DNA from: Lysobacter prati | Lineage (GTDB): Bacteria > Pseudomonadota > Gammaproteobacteria > Xanthomonadales > Xanthomonadaceae | Assembly (NCBI RefSeq): GCF_009765215.1 | Contig: NZ_VLNV01000009.1 | Location: 1 to 64,000, forward strand | Length of the DNA stretch: 64,000 bases | Reading direction: 5' to 3' | Shown here: positions 23,103 through 31,777 of the stretch, piece after piece | Layout of the letters: the number at the start of each line of letters is the position of its first letter | How positions within the stretch are numbered: the first letter of the stretch is position 1 | Made by a program: the position numbers and the translations under genes | The notes under the pieces: model-generated | Told to the model about the DNA's origin: nothing | The model's input: the letters and a program-made list of their open reading frames with translations, nothing else | Database searches by the model: none

Positions 23103-24947
23103 ATGCGGGATGAAGGGCAGGCACGGCGCACGTTCTGGGTGCTGTGGGTCGCGGTTCTGGCGATCAAGCTGGTCGTTGCCGCGCGTCTGCCGCTGTTCGT
23201 CGACGAGGCGTTCTACTGGCAGGAAGGCCAGCACCTGGCCGCGGCCTATTCCGACCTGCCTGGGCTGACCGCGTGGCTGACCCGTCTGGGCACCCTGGTC
23301 GGCGGGCACCATGCCTTCGCCGTGCGCCTGCCGTTCGTGTTGATTGCCGCGCTGGTGCCATGCCTGATGGTGCGCATAGCGGCACGCGAGTTCGGCGCAC
23401 GTGCCGGTTGGCTGGCCGGTAGCTACACATTGCTGTTGCCCCTGGCCGGAACCCTGGGCGTGATGGCGCTGCCGGATGCGGCGATGGCACTGGCGACGCT
23501 GTTGTGCGTCGATGCCGGCGCGCGGCTGCTGCGTCAGGTCAGCCCCGCGGTCGCGCTCGAACTGGCCGTCGGCCTGGCCCTGGGTGCGCTGTGTCATTAC
23601 CGCTTCATTGCCGTCATCGGCGTTGGATTCATCGCCCTGGCGATGATCGAGGAAGGTCGCCGCGCGCTGCGCGACGTGCGCGTGCTGGTGGCGATCGCAT
23701 TCGGCGCATCAGCCTGGGCGCCACTGGTGGCCTGGAATCTCGACAACGCCGATGCCGGGTTGCGCTTCCAACTGGTCGAGCGCCATCCGTGGGCCTTCCA
23801 CGCCGACGCGGTCTGGTTCATCGCGATCCAGGCGCTGCTGGTGACGCCATTGCTGTTCGCCGCGCTGGCCGTCGGCGCACGCAGGGGCCTGGTGAGCGCA
23901 GCAGCGCCGCAGCGTTACTTCGCCCTGCTCGGCTCGGGCGTGGTGCTCGGGTTTTTCGCCCTCGGCTTTTTCGCCGATACCGAGCGGGTCAGCTTCCACT
24001 GGCCGCTGCCCGGTTACCTCGCACTGTTGCCGCTGTTGCCGGCGGTGCTGTGGCGCTGGCCGCGTGGCTGGCAAGTGGCCACGGCGGCGTTGGCCGGGTT
24101 GGGGTTGGTGGCCAATCTGGGCTATTACCTGGCCGTATCGCATCCAGGACTGCGCGAACGGAATGCCGCCGAGAAGTGGTACCCGAGCAACTTCTCCGGT
24201 TGGGAGCCGCTGGCGCAGGCCGTACGCACTCGCCTGGCAGCCATGCCGGCAGGTACGCGCGTGGTGGCGGACAACTTCAAGATCGGCGCCGAACTGGGTT
24301 TCGCCATGGGCGATGCGCGCATTCCCGTGCTCGATCATCCCATCAACCACAAGCACGGGCGCGCGCCGCAGTTGCGTCTATGGGGGCTGGAAAGCGCCGG
24401 TCGTGCCGACTGGGGTGATCAGCCGGTGCTGCTCGTAGTCGGTGCAACCGAGGTCAAGTACCGCGATCTGCTGCAGCGTTACCACGAGCTGTGCACGATG
24501 GCAGGACCCTTGCCGCCGGCTGAAGTGCTGAACATCGACCATGGTCGCCAGCGCTTCATGCTGTTCGCGATGGATGGCCGTCCGGTGCATGGTGACTGCA
24601 CCACGCCGGCGATGGCCTGGGTCGATACGCCGGTGGCCGACGCCCGCGTCGGTCAGCGCTTCAACGTCGAAGGCTGGGCGTTCAAGGACGGAGTCGGCCT
24701 GGCCGGCATCGACGTCACCCTCGATGGCCAGGTCGTCGCCCAGGCGCAGTACGGGCGGGTGTTCGAGGGGCTCAGGGATGTATGGCCGCAGTCAAGCGAT
24801 CCGCAGCATCCGAATGTCGGCTTCAGCGCCGAGGTAACACTGCCGCCAGGCACGTTCGAGCCGGGTCGGCATTGGCTAGGCTTGCGCCTGCACGGGCGCG
24901 ACGGCAGCGAAGAGACCTGGGCCGAGCGACCCATCCAGATCGAGTGA
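23103..24947 (+). CDS. Membrane glycosyltransferase (PMT/ArnT-like) with C-terminal extra domain
   Basis: A polytopic glycosyltransferase of 614 residues that would transfer a sugar from a polyprenyl-phosphate donor in the periplasm. The catalytic acidic pair Asp34-Glu35 in VDEAFYWQ is in the first periplasmic loop, as in ArnT/PMT (GT83/GT39). About ten membrane helices reach to residue 350. A soluble periplasmic part follows. The last 120 residues look like an added beta-sandwich domain (RFNVEGWAFKDGVGLAGIDVTLDG to the end). The acceptor is unknown. It is divergent from moxR and convergent with the maf gene. Confidence 0.88.
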   Translation: MRDEGQARRTFWVLWVAVLAIKLVVAARLPLFVDEAFYWQEGQHLAAAYSDLPGLTAWLTRLGTLVGGHHAFAVRLPFVLIAALVPCLMVRIAAREFGARAGWLAGSYTLLLPLAGTLGVMALPDAAMALATLLCVDAGARLLRQVSPAVALELAVGLALGALCHYRFIAVIGVGFIALAMIEEGRRALRDVRVLVAIAFGASAWAPLVAWNLDNADAGLRFQLVERHPWAFHADAVWFIAIQALLVTPLLFAALAVGARRGLVSAAAPQRYFALLGSGVVLGFFALGFFADTERVSFHWPLPGYLALLPLLPAVLWRWPRGWQVATAALAGLGLVANLGYYLAVSHPGLRERNAAEKWYPSNFSGWEPLAQAVRTRLAAMPAGTRVVADNFKIGAELGFAMGDARIPVLDHPINHKHGRAPQLRLWGLESAGRADWGDQPVLLVVGATEVKYRDLLQRYHELCTMAGPLPPAEVLNIDHGRQRFMLFAMDGRPVHGDCTTPAMAWVDTPVADARVGQRFNVEGWAFKDGVGLAGIDVTLDGQVVAQAQYGRVFEGLRDVWPQSSDPQHPNVGFSAEVTLPPGTFEPGRHWLGLRLHGRDGSEETWAERPIQIE

Positions 24948-24964
24948 GCGAGGCGACGGCCGGC

Positions 24965-25543
24965 TCAGGGCAGTTCGAACCCGGCCTCGCGCAGCAGCCG
25001 GGCGGTGGCGATCAGCGGCAGGCCGATCAGTGCGGTCGGGTCGCGGTTGTCGATGGCTTCGAACAGGCTGATGCCCAGGCCCTCGGACTTGAAGCTGCCG
25101 GCGCAGTCGAAAGGCTGCTCGGCATCGACGTAGCGCTCGATCTGGGCGGCGTCCAGGTCGCGGAACGTCACCACCGTACGGTCGAGCGCCTGCAGCGGCG
25201 GCTGTCCCGCCTTCATCACGCACACGCCGGTGTGGAACTGCACGTCATGGCCGGACATGCCGGCCAGCTGCTCGATGGCCGCCTGGCGCCCACCAGGCTT
25301 GCCCAGCGACCGGCCGTCGAATTCGGCCACCTGGTCGGAGCCGATGACCCAGGCGCCGGGGTGGAGTGCGGCCACGGCAGCGGCCTTGGCCTGCGCCAGT
25401 CGGCGGGCGAGGGCGGCAGGCGCTTCCCCGGGCAGCGGAGTCTCGTCGCTGTCGGGCCGGGCGGTTTCGAACGGCAGGCGCAGGCGCGACAGCAATTCGC
25501 GGCGGTAGACCGAGGTCGACGCCAGGATCAGGAGAGGAGGCAC
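24965..25543 (-). CDS. yceF: Maf-family nucleotide pyrophosphatase (7-methyl-GTP type, YceF)
   Basis: Hydrolyses modified nucleoside triphosphates, probably m7GTP, to the monophosphate to keep them out of RNA and DNA. It has 192 residues with the Maf motif ASTSVYRRELLSRL, the GSDQVA catalytic Asp segment, and FDCAGSFKSEGLG. The GTG start has GAGGG 9 bases upstream. Placement beside yceD-rpmF as in E. coli, and the Cys-Ala-Gly segment, favour the YceF subgroup over YhdE. Confidence 0.93.
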   Translation of the reverse strand: MPPLLILASTSVYRRELLSRLRLPFETARPDSDETPLPGEAPAALARRLAQAKAAAVAALHPGAWVIGSDQVAEFDGRSLGKPGGRQAAIEQLAGMSGHDVQFHTGVCVMKAGQPPLQALDRTVVTFRDLDAAQIERYVDAEQPFDCAGSFKSEGLGISLFEAIDNRDPTALIGLPLIATARLLREAGFELP

Positions 25544-25554
25544 GGCAGCTGCCC

Positions 25555-25911
25555 TCAGGCCAGGGGCGACCGGGCGCGCTCAATGAGGGATAATTGCTGG
25601 TCGATCCGGTCGCGGGCTGAGTCTATCGAGCTGCGTACTTCGGCCAACTGGCTGAGGCTGGCATCGCGGCCGTGGTCTCGCAGCCACAGCCGCTGGCGCA
25701 GCATCTCGCGCATGGCGTCGCCGACCGGGTCATTGCCGCCATTGCCGGCCACGGCCTCGATCTCGGCTCGGGCCAGGCGGAGCCGGTCCTCGAGGGCGTC
25801 GGCGGCGTCCAGGACCTCGCGGACCGCGCGTTCACGGCGTCCCGGACGGCCCCAGGCGAACAATGCCGCAATCGCCAGGGTGGACAACAGCAGGAGCAGG
25901 ACGATGGTCAC
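25555..25911 (-). CDS. Small membrane protein, function unknown
   Basis: A 118-residue protein with an N-terminal membrane helix (about 2-20, IVLLLLLSTLAIAALFAW) and a soluble, strongly charged helical remainder that may form a coiled coil. No family recognised. The start is GTG without a clear Shine-Dalgarno site. It lies 11 bases upstream of the maf gene in the same direction and probably shares its transcript; it is divergent from yceD. Confidence 0.72.
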   Translation of the reverse strand: MTIVLLLLLSTLAIAALFAWGRPGRRERAVREVLDAADALEDRLRLARAEIEAVAGNGGNDPVGDAMREMLRQRLWLRDHGRDASLSQLAEVRSSIDSARDRIDQQLSLIERARSPLA

Positions 25912-26022
25912 GGGCGAGGTCGACAGTGCGGAATTGGTCCGCAGTTTGAGGCCGCGGCGACGGCGGCCGCAATCGCCGCCGACGAGCGGGACCGCGCTGC
26001 CCGCCGGCTCGCCGGTTCAGGT

Positions 26023-26051
26023 TTGACAGCAGTAGTCTCGATCTCTAACAT
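26023..26051 (+). promoter_or_regulatory. Strong sigma-70 promoter of yceD-rpmF
   Basis: A perfect -35 TTGACA (26023-26028) and -10 TAACAT (26046-26051) are separated by 17 bases. The expected RNA start, about 7 bases after the -10, is only 3-4 bases before the yceD ATG at 26062, so the message would be almost leaderless. It should drive yceD, rpmF and perhaps fabH. Confidence 0.75.
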
Positions 26052-26061
26052 TCCGCAGCTT

Positions 26062-26580
26062 ATGTCAGCCGACCTGCCCGGGATTCTTGATGCATGGCGC
26101 ATGGTGGCGACACGGCGCGGCCTGGAAGGCCGTGTGCCGTTGTCATCGCTGACGCGGCTGCGGAACAGTCTGGTCGACACCGAAGGTGAGGTTCGCTTTG
26201 CGCTCGAGTTCGACTCCGACGCGCTGCGGGTGCCTTATGTCGAACTGCGAATCGATGCCGAGCTGCCGCTGACCTGTCAGCGCAGCCTGCAGCGGTTCCT
26301 GTACCCGGTGAACATCGTGCAGCGCCTTGGCCTGATCCGTGATGAAGCGGACGAGGCGGCGCTGCCGGAAGGATACGAGCCGTTGCTGGTGCCGGAAGAT
26401 GGCCAGTTGCGGACCGTCGAGCTGGTTGAGGATGAGTTGATCCTCGCCGTTCCTGTCGTGCCGATAATGCCCGGCACGGAGGCGGTGGAGCGCGACTGGC
26501 CGGCGAGCGAGCAGGCCGAAGAGCCGGAGCGAGTGAACCCGTTCGCAGCGCTGTCGGCATTGAAGAAACAATCGAACTGA
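26062..26580 (+). CDS. yceD: YceD/DUF177 family protein (23S rRNA accumulation protein)
   Basis: A 172-residue protein of the DUF177 family, linked in plants and E. coli to 23S rRNA accumulation. E. coli relatives have a CxxC-type pair in the middle; here one Cys lies in [12 protein letters not shown] and the second is replaced by Ser. The C-terminal half has [23 protein letters not shown] and the closing [10 protein letters not shown] motif. Alignment with E. coli YceD supports the ATG at 26062. It precedes rpmF by 19 bases. Confidence 0.94.
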   Translation: MSADLPGILDAWRMVATRRGLEGRVPLSSLTRLRNSLVDTEGEVRFALEFDSDALRVPYVELRIDAELPLTCQRSLQRFLYPVNIVQRLGLIRDEADEAALPEGYEPLLVPEDGQLRTVELVEDELILAVPVVPIMPGTEAVERDWPASEQAEEPERVNPFAALSALKKQSN

Positions 26581-26599
26581 GTTTTTTTGGAGCAAGACC

Positions 26600-26794
26600 A
26601 TGGCTGTTCAGAAGTCCCGCGTTTCCCCGTCCAAGCGTGGCATGCGTCGTGCGCACGATGCGCTGTCCGCCAAGCAGCTGGCCACCGACCCGACCACGGG
26701 CGAGACCCACCTGCGTCACCACGTCACCGCTGACGGTTACTACCGCGGCAAGAAGGTGATCGACACCAAGTCCAAGGTTGCTGACGAAGAGTAA
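26600..26794 (+). CDS. rpmF: 50S ribosomal protein L32
   Basis: Large-subunit ribosomal protein of 64 residues, rich in Arg/Lys/His, with the start [21 protein letters not shown] and the end YYRGKKVI. No zinc Cys pairs, so it is the C-minus form. A GGAG ribosome site lies 9 bases before the ATG. Unlike E. coli, plsX does not follow; fabH is next. Confidence 0.98.
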   Translation: MAVQKSRVSPSKRGMRRAHDALSAKQLATDPTTGETHLRHHVTADGYYRGKKVIDTKSKVADEE

Positions 26795-26966
26795 GCTCTT
26801 CGCTCACCGTCGCGCCGCGCGCAGCTCCGTCAGGACTGGCGCGGCCGCCGCACAGCCTGGACTGTCGGAACCGTAAAGGTTCAGCGCGCTCAGCGGCCAT
26901 CGCGGCGGTGTATCTCCGTCGGCCTGGCTGACGGAGTCCCGACAACGGCTGTGCAGCGGAGTGGCG

Positions 26967-27947
26967 ATGACGCAACAGATTTATTCCCGCATCGCGGGAA
27001 CCGGCAGCTACCTTCCCGAGAAGGTGCTGACCAACGACGACCTGGCCAAATTCATCGACACGAGCGATGAATGGATTGCCGCGCGCACGGGCATCCGTGA
27101 GCGTCATGTCGCCGCCGAAGGCGAGTTCACCAGCGACCTGGCCTACCACGCTTCCGTGCGCGCACTGGAAGCGGCCGGCGTCGATGCCAAGGATCTCGAC
27201 CTGATCGTGGTCGGTACGACCACGCCGGACCTGATTTTCCCCTCGACCGCCTGCCTGCTGCAGCACCGCATCGGTGCCGGCGGCTGCGCTGCGTTCGACG
27301 TCAACGCGGCCTGCTCGGGCTTCGTCTATGCGCTGACGGTGGCCGACAAGTTCATCCGTTCCGGCGCTGCCAAGACGGTGCTGGTGGTCGGTGCCGAAAC
27401 CCTGACCCGCATGCTCGACTGGAGCGATCGCTCCACCTGCGTGCTGTTCGGCGACGGCGCCGGTGCGGTCGTGCTCAAGGCCGACACCGAAACCGGCATC
27501 CTCAGCACGCACATGCACGCCGATGGCGGCAAGAAAGAGCTGCTGTGGAATCCGGTGGGCGTTTCGGTCGGCTTCAAGCCGGACGAGCCCAATGCCGGCG
27601 TCAAGGTGCTGATGACCGGCAACGAGGTCTTCAAGCATGCGGTCAAGGCGCTGGACTCGGTGGTCGAGGAGACGCTCGAGGCCAATGGCCTGGATCGCCA
27701 TGACATCGACTGGCTGATTCCGCACCAGGCCAACCTGCGCATCATCGAAGCCACGGCCAAGCGCCTGGACATGCCGATGGAGCGCGTGATCGTCACCGTC
27801 GACAAGCACGGCAATACGTCGTCCGGTTCGGTGCCTCTGGCGCTGGACGAGGCGGTGCGCTCAGGTCGTGTCCAGCGTGGTCAGCTGGTGCTGCTGGAGG
27901 CCTTCGGCGGCGGCTTCACCTGGGGCTCGGCGCTGTTGCGCTACTGA
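26967..27947 (+). CDS. fabH: Beta-ketoacyl-ACP synthase III
   Basis: Condenses acetyl-CoA with malonyl-ACP to start fatty acid synthesis. It has 326 residues with the thiolase fold and catalytic triad Cys116 (NAACSGF), His253 (IPHQANLRI) and Asn283 (KHGNTSSGS). GTG 26961 is an alternative start; GGAG at 26958-26961 is placed to serve ATG 26967. A 7-bp hairpin (26914-26920 with 26930-26936) lies in its 172-base leader. A terminator follows it, so fabH is partly insulated from fabD. Confidence 0.97.
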   Translation: MTQQIYSRIAGTGSYLPEKVLTNDDLAKFIDTSDEWIAARTGIRERHVAAEGEFTSDLAYHASVRALEAAGVDAKDLDLIVVGTTTPDLIFPSTACLLQHRIGAGGCAAFDVNAACSGFVYALTVADKFIRSGAAKTVLVVGAETLTRMLDWSDRSTCVLFGDGAGAVVLKADTETGILSTHMHADGGKKELLWNPVGVSVGFKPDEPNAGVKVLMTGNEVFKHAVKALDSVVEETLEANGLDRHDIDWLIPHQANLRIIEATAKRLDMPMERVIVTVDKHGNTSSGSVPLALDEAVRSGRVQRGQLVLLEAFGGGFTWGSALLRY

Positions 27948-27969
27948 GTCGCCTGGCGCTTCACGATCC

Positions 27970-28000
27970 ACGCCTCCGCTGGCAGCAGCGGGGGCGTTTT
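27970..28000 (+). terminator. Terminator or attenuator between fabH and fabD
   Basis: A 12-bp stem (27970-27981 with 27986-27997, one G-T pair) has a GCAG loop and is followed by TTTTCGTTTG. It lies 22 bases after the fabH stop, so fabD-fabG may depend on their own promoter. Confidence 0.7.
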
Positions 28001-28015
28001 CGTTTGTGGCATGCA

Positions 28016-28043
28016 TTGAGTCCGGATGGCGCTCCAGTACATA
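28016..28043 (+). promoter_or_regulatory. Possible promoter of fabD-fabG
   Basis: TTGAGT (28016-28021) and TACATA (28038-28043) are separated by 16 bases, just past the fabH terminator. Downstream the motif GTAC recurs, including the symmetric GTAC-AGAC-GTAC at 28051-28062, which could be an operator. This is a weak match and a prediction only. Confidence 0.35.
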
Positions 28044-28112
28044 CAGGCCCGTACAGACGTACTAGAGCAAACACTCGTATCATGCGCATTCTTTGTCGCA
28101 AGGCCTTCACGC

Positions 28113-29075
28113 GTGACCGCAACCCCCCACACCGATTCGACCCTGGCGTTCGTGTTCCCGGGCCAGGGCTCGCAGTCGCTCGGCATGCTGGCCGAACTGG
28201 GCGAACTGCACCCGATCATCCGCGAGACGTTTGCCGAAGCCAGCGACGGCGCCGGCGTCGACCTCTGGGCGCTCAGCCAGGGCGGACCGGAAGAAATGCT
28301 CAACCGCACCGAGTACACCCAGCCGGCGCTGCTTGCCGCAGGTGCGGCGGTGTGGCGTCTGTGGCAGCAGCGCGGTGGCGCGATGCCGGCGTTGCTGTCG
28401 GGTCACAGCCTGGGTGAATACACCGCGCTGGTCGCGGCAGGTTCGCTGTCGCTGAAGGATGCCGCCCATCTGGTGCGCCTGCGTGGCCAGCTGATGCAGG
28501 AAGCCGCTCCTGCCGGCACCGGTGCGATGGCTGCCGTGCTCGGCGCAGAAGACGCGCTGGTGCAGGAAGTCTGCGCGAGCGTGTCGGGCACCAGCGTGGT
28601 CGTACCCGCCAACTACAACTCGCCCGGCCAGATCGTCATCGGCGGCCACGCCGACGCCGTCGACAAGGCCATGGTCGTGCTCGGCGAACGTGGCGTGCGC
28701 AAGATGGTGAAGCTGGCCGTCAGCGTTCCGTCGCACACGCCGCTGATGCGCGAAGCCGCCAACCGCCTGGCCGAAGCCATGGCCGGCATGGCATGGCACG
28801 TGCCGAAGTTTCCGGTGGTGCAGAACGTCGACGCAGGGATACACGAAAGTGTGGAGGCCATCCGCGACGCGCTCGTCCGCCAGCTCTATCTGCCGGTACA
28901 GTGGACTGGCTGCGTGCAGGCTCTGGCGGCGAAGGGCGTCACGCGCGTGGCCGAATGCGGCCCGGGCAAGGTCCTTGCCGGCCTGGTCAAGCGCATCGAC
29001 AAGACTATCGACGGACGCGCACTCGGTACGCCCGGCGAGTTCGAAACTGCTATCGAAGAATGGAACAAGGCATGA
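28113..29075 (+). CDS. fabD: Malonyl-CoA:ACP transacylase
   Basis: Transfers malonyl from CoA to acyl carrier protein. It has 320 residues with nucleophile Ser99 in GHSLGEY and catalytic His208 in PSHTPLM; the substrate-binding FPGQGSQ and MQEAAPAGTGAM motifs are present. The GTG at 28113 is chosen, with AAGG 9 bases upstream; a longer extension would start in the promoter region. Its TGA overlaps the fabG ATG (ATGA). Confidence 0.97.
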   Translation: MTATPHTDSTLAFVFPGQGSQSLGMLAELGELHPIIRETFAEASDGAGVDLWALSQGGPEEMLNRTEYTQPALLAAGAAVWRLWQQRGGAMPALLSGHSLGEYTALVAAGSLSLKDAAHLVRLRGQLMQEAAPAGTGAMAAVLGAEDALVQEVCASVSGTSVVVPANYNSPGQIVIGGHADAVDKAMVVLGERGVRKMVKLAVSVPSHTPLMREAANRLAEAMAGMAWHVPKFPVVQNVDAGIHESVEAIRDALVRQLYLPVQWTGCVQALAAKGVTRVAECGPGKVLAGLVKRIDKTIDGRALGTPGEFETAIEEWNKA

Positions 29076-29818
29076 GCGAGAAACTGCTGTCCGGAGAGAT
29101 CGCACTGGTCACCGGCGCCAGCCGCGGCATCGGTGCTGCCATCGCCGACGAACTGGCCGCGCAGGGCGCGACCGTCATTGGTACCGCCACCTCCGAATCC
29201 GGTGCGAAGGCGATCGGCGAGCGCCTGGCCGCGCACGGCGGCCACGGCCGCGTGCTCGACGTCAGTGAAGCCGCTTCGATCGACACGCTGATCGACGGCA
29301 TCGCCAAGGAGTTCGGCGCGATCTCGATCCTGGTCAATAACGCCGGCATCACCCGCGACAACCTGCTGATGCGGATGAAGGACGAGGACTGGCAGGCCAT
29401 CCTCGACACCAACCTCACCAGCGTGTTCCGCACCAGCAAGGCGGTGATGCGCGCGATGATGAAGGCGCGCAAGGGCCGCATCATCAACATCGCCTCGGTG
29501 ATCGGTGTGACCGGCAATGCCGGCCAGGCCAACTACGCCGCGGCCAAGGCCGGCATCATCGCCTTCAGCAAGTCGATGGCCCGGGAAATCGGCAGCCGTG
29601 GCATCACCGTGAACGTGGTGGCCCCCGGCTTCATCGACACCGACATGACCAAGGCATTGCCCGAGGACGCCAAGAGCGCGATGCTGGGCCAGATCGCCCT
29701 GGGCCGATTCGGCGAGCCTGCCGACATCGCCCGCGCGGTGGCCTTCCTGGCCGGCCCGTCGGCGGCCTACATCACCGGCGAGACCCTGCACGTCAACGGT
29801 GGCATGTACATGCCGTAA
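29072..29818 (+). CDS. fabG: 3-oxoacyl-ACP reductase
   Basis: NADPH-dependent reductase of beta-ketoacyl-ACP, the first reduction in each elongation round. Short-chain dehydrogenase of 248 residues: cofactor motif TGASRGIG at 14-21, NNAG at 89-92, and the catalytic Ser142, Tyr155 and Lys159. The C-terminal HVNGGMYM is typical of FabG. It starts in an ATGA overlap with fabD. Confidence 0.97.
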   Translation: MSEKLLSGEIALVTGASRGIGAAIADELAAQGATVIGTATSESGAKAIGERLAAHGGHGRVLDVSEAASIDTLIDGIAKEFGAISILVNNAGITRDNLLMRMKDEDWQAILDTNLTSVFRTSKAVMRAMMKARKGRIINIASVIGVTGNAGQANYAAAKAGIIAFSKSMAREIGSRGITVNVVAPGFIDTDMTKALPEDAKSAMLGQIALGRFGEPADIARAVAFLAGPSAAYITGETLHVNGGMYMP

Positions 29819-29856
29819 GGCGTTGCTGCCGAGGCATTGCTTGCGTTTGTAACCAT

Positions 29857-29884
29857 TTGAAGCAAAAGGGCTTTCGCGTATCCT
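29857..29884 (+). promoter_or_regulatory. Probable promoter of acpP
   Basis: TTGAAG (29857-29862) and TATCCT (29879-29884) are separated by 16 bases, about 75 bases before the acpP ATG, in a 142-base gap after fabG. A dedicated promoter for this very abundant protein is expected. The exact boxes are a prediction. Confidence 0.45.
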
Positions 29885-29960
29885 CGCGAGCGCCTGCGAT
29901 TCCACCAATGTTCCTTTAGACTATTCCGTCGAATATCCCGTCCGGGAGGAGTGAGTACCC

Positions 29961-30200
29961 ATGAGCAGCATCGAAGAGCGCGTCAAGAAAATCGTGGTCG
30001 AACAGCTGGGCGTCAAGGAAGAAGAAGTCACCAACAACGCTTCGTTCGTCGACGACCTCGGCGCGGACTCGCTCGACACCGTCGAGCTGGTGATGGCGCT
30101 CGAAGAAGAGTTCGAGTGCGAGATTCCGGACGAAGAGGCCGAGAAGATCACCTCGGTGCAGCAGGCCATCGACTACGTGAAGGCTCACGTCAAGTCGTAA
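29961..30200 (+). CDS. acpP: Acyl carrier protein
   Basis: Carries growing acyl chains on a phosphopantetheine arm attached to Ser37 in GADSLD. It has 79 residues, highly acidic, with the normal four-helix layout. A very strong ribosome site, GGGAGGAG, precedes the ATG. A hairpin after the gene (30268-30288) may limit read-through to fabF. Confidence 0.98.
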   Translation: MSSIEERVKKIVVEQLGVKEEEVTNNASFVDDLGADSLDTVELVMALEEEFECEIPDEEAEKITSVQQAIDYVKAHVKS

Positions 30201-30267
30201 GGTAGCCGTGCCGTAAAAAGGCACGCCGGGGCGGGGCCTCGGCCGACCGCTTCCTGCAAAACCAGAC

Positions 30268-30288
30268 CGGGGCCGCATTGCGGCCCCG
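30268..30288 (+). terminator. Attenuating hairpin between acpP and fabF
   Basis: The stem GGGGCCGC-ATT-GCGGCCCC with one further C-G pair (30268-30276 with 30280-30288) is followed only by TGTCTT, so it is likely a partial terminator. It would let acpP messenger exceed that of fabF, or protect the acpP 3' end. Confidence 0.55.
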
Positions 30289-30341
30289 TGTCTTATGAGC
30301 CGGCCCATGCGCTGGCGTAGTGTTCGTAGACGGAGTGTTTC

Positions 30342-31595
30342 ATGTCCAATCGTCCGGGCTTCAATCGTCGCGTCGTGGTCACCGGCCTCGGCATCGTTTC
30401 GCCGCTTGGTAACGACCTCGCCAGCAGTTGGGACGGCATCGTCAATGGCCGCTCCGGCATCGGCCCGATCACCCATTTCGACGCTTCGGCCTTCACCACC
30501 CGCATCGCCGGCGAAGTGCGCAACTTCGACATCACCCAGTGGGTCACGCCGAAGGACGCCAAGAAGATGGAGGAGTTCATCCATTACGGTGTTGCCGCAT
30601 CGATGATGGCGATCCAGGACGCTGGCATCACCGTCGACGAGTCCAATGCCGAGCGCATCGGTGCGCTGATCGGTTCGGGCATCGGCGGCCTGCTCGGCAT
30701 CGAAGAGCAGACCATCAAGTACCACGAAGGCGGCCCGCGCAAGGTCTCGCCGTTCTACGTGCCCAGCACGATCATCAACATGCTGCCCGGCCAGGTCTCG
30801 CTGCTGACCGGCATCAAGGGCCCCAATTTCTCGGCCGTTTCGGCCTGCGCCACCGCAAACCATTCGATCGGCATGGCGATGCGCATGATCCAGTACGGCG
30901 ACGCCGACGTGATGGTCGCCGGTGGCGCCGAGCGCGGCTCTTCGCCGACGTCGGTCGCCGGCTTCTGCTCGATGAAGGCGATGTCGACGCGCAATGACGA
31001 CCCGACCCATGCCTCGCGTCCGTGGGACAAGGACCGCGACGGTTTCGTCCTCGGTGACGGCGCCGGCATCCTGATCCTGGAAGAGTACGAGCGCGCCAAG
31101 GCTCGCGGTGCGCGCATCTATTGCGAGCTGTCCGGTTTCGGTGCCAGTTCCGACGCCTTCCACATGACCGCCCCGAGCGAGAATGGCGAGGGCCCGGCAC
31201 GCTGCATGGTCGCTGCGCTCAAGGACGCCGGTGTCAATGCCGACCAGGTCGGTTACCTCAATGCGCACGGCACGTCGACGCCGCTGGGCGACCTGGCCGA
31301 GACGCTGGCGATCAAGCGCGCGCTGGGCGACCACGCCTACAAGACGATGGTCAGCTCGACCAAGTCGATGACCGGCCACCTGCTGGGTGCCGCCGGTGGC
31401 GTCGAGGCGATCTTCTCGGTGCTGGCGCTGCACCACGGCATCATCCCGCCGACCATCAACCTGGAGGAAGCGGGCGAGGGCTGCGACCTGGACTACGTGC
31501 CGAACGTGGCCCGCCAGGCGAAGATCGACGTTGCGGTGTCCAACGGCTTTGGTTTCGGTGGCACCAACGGCACGCTGGTGTTCAATCGGATCTGA
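30342..31595 (+). CDS. fabF: Beta-ketoacyl-ACP synthase II
   Basis: Elongating condensing enzyme of 417 residues, with a role in temperature control of membrane unsaturation. The catalytic triad is Cys169 (SACATANHS), His309 (NAHGTSTPLGD) and His346 (MTGHLLGAAGG). The C-terminal NGFGFGGTNGTLVF is typical. GGAG lies 7 bases before the ATG. It follows acpP as in E. coli, and a terminator follows 25 bases after its stop. Confidence 0.98.
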   Translation: MSNRPGFNRRVVVTGLGIVSPLGNDLASSWDGIVNGRSGIGPITHFDASAFTTRIAGEVRNFDITQWVTPKDAKKMEEFIHYGVAASMMAIQDAGITVDESNAERIGALIGSGIGGLLGIEEQTIKYHEGGPRKVSPFYVPSTIINMLPGQVSLLTGIKGPNFSAVSACATANHSIGMAMRMIQYGDADVMVAGGAERGSSPTSVAGFCSMKAMSTRNDDPTHASRPWDKDRDGFVLGDGAGILILEEYERAKARGARIYCELSGFGASSDAFHMTAPSENGEGPARCMVAALKDAGVNADQVGYLNAHGTSTPLGDLAETLAIKRALGDHAYKTMVSSTKSMTGHLLGAAGGVEAIFSVLALHHGIIPPTINLEEAGEGCDLDYVPNVARQAKIDVAVSNGFGFGGTNGTLVFNRI

Positions 31596-31618
31596 CCGTC
31601 GCCACAAACGGTTGCCTG

Positions 31619-31650
31619 ACGATCCCCGCTACGGCGGGGATCGTTGTTTC
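31619..31650 (+). terminator. Terminator of fabF
   Basis: An 11-bp perfect stem ACGATCCCCGC/GCGGGGATCGT (31619-31629 with 31634-31644) closes a TACG tetraloop and is followed by TGTTT. Its GC core resembles the nearby REP units, so it may have evolved from one. Confidence 0.75.
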
Positions 31651-31665
31651 CGGGCGCCGATTGCC

Positions 31666-31691
31666 GTCATTCCCGCGCAGGCGGGAACCCA
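31666..31691 (+). repeat. REP unit, type A (left of an inverted pair)
   Basis: GTCAT start, core TCCCGC-GCAG-GCGGGA, end ACCCA, followed by the tail TGACGTTG. It pairs with an inverted unit 40 bases further on (31732-31757), giving a head-to-head REP pair that could fold into one long hairpin. Confidence 0.85.
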
Positions 31692-31731
31692 GTGACGTTG
31701 ATTCACCGAACGTCGCAAGAGCGAACGACGC

Positions 31732-31757
31732 TGGGTCCCCGCCTACGCGGGGATGAC
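31732..31757 (-). repeat. REP unit, type A (right of an inverted pair)
   Basis: On the minus strand it reads GTCAT, core CCCCGC-GTAG-GCGGGG, end ACCCA. Together with 31666-31691 it makes a symmetric pair in the gap between fabF and pabB. Confidence 0.85.
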
Positions 31758-31777
31758 GGGGAAGCTTGTCCGCCCCG

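Noticed and set aside
28051-28062. GTAC-AGAC-GTAC as a defined operator for the fab genes
   Set aside because: Too short and without a known regulator match; kept only as a remark on the possible fabD promoter.
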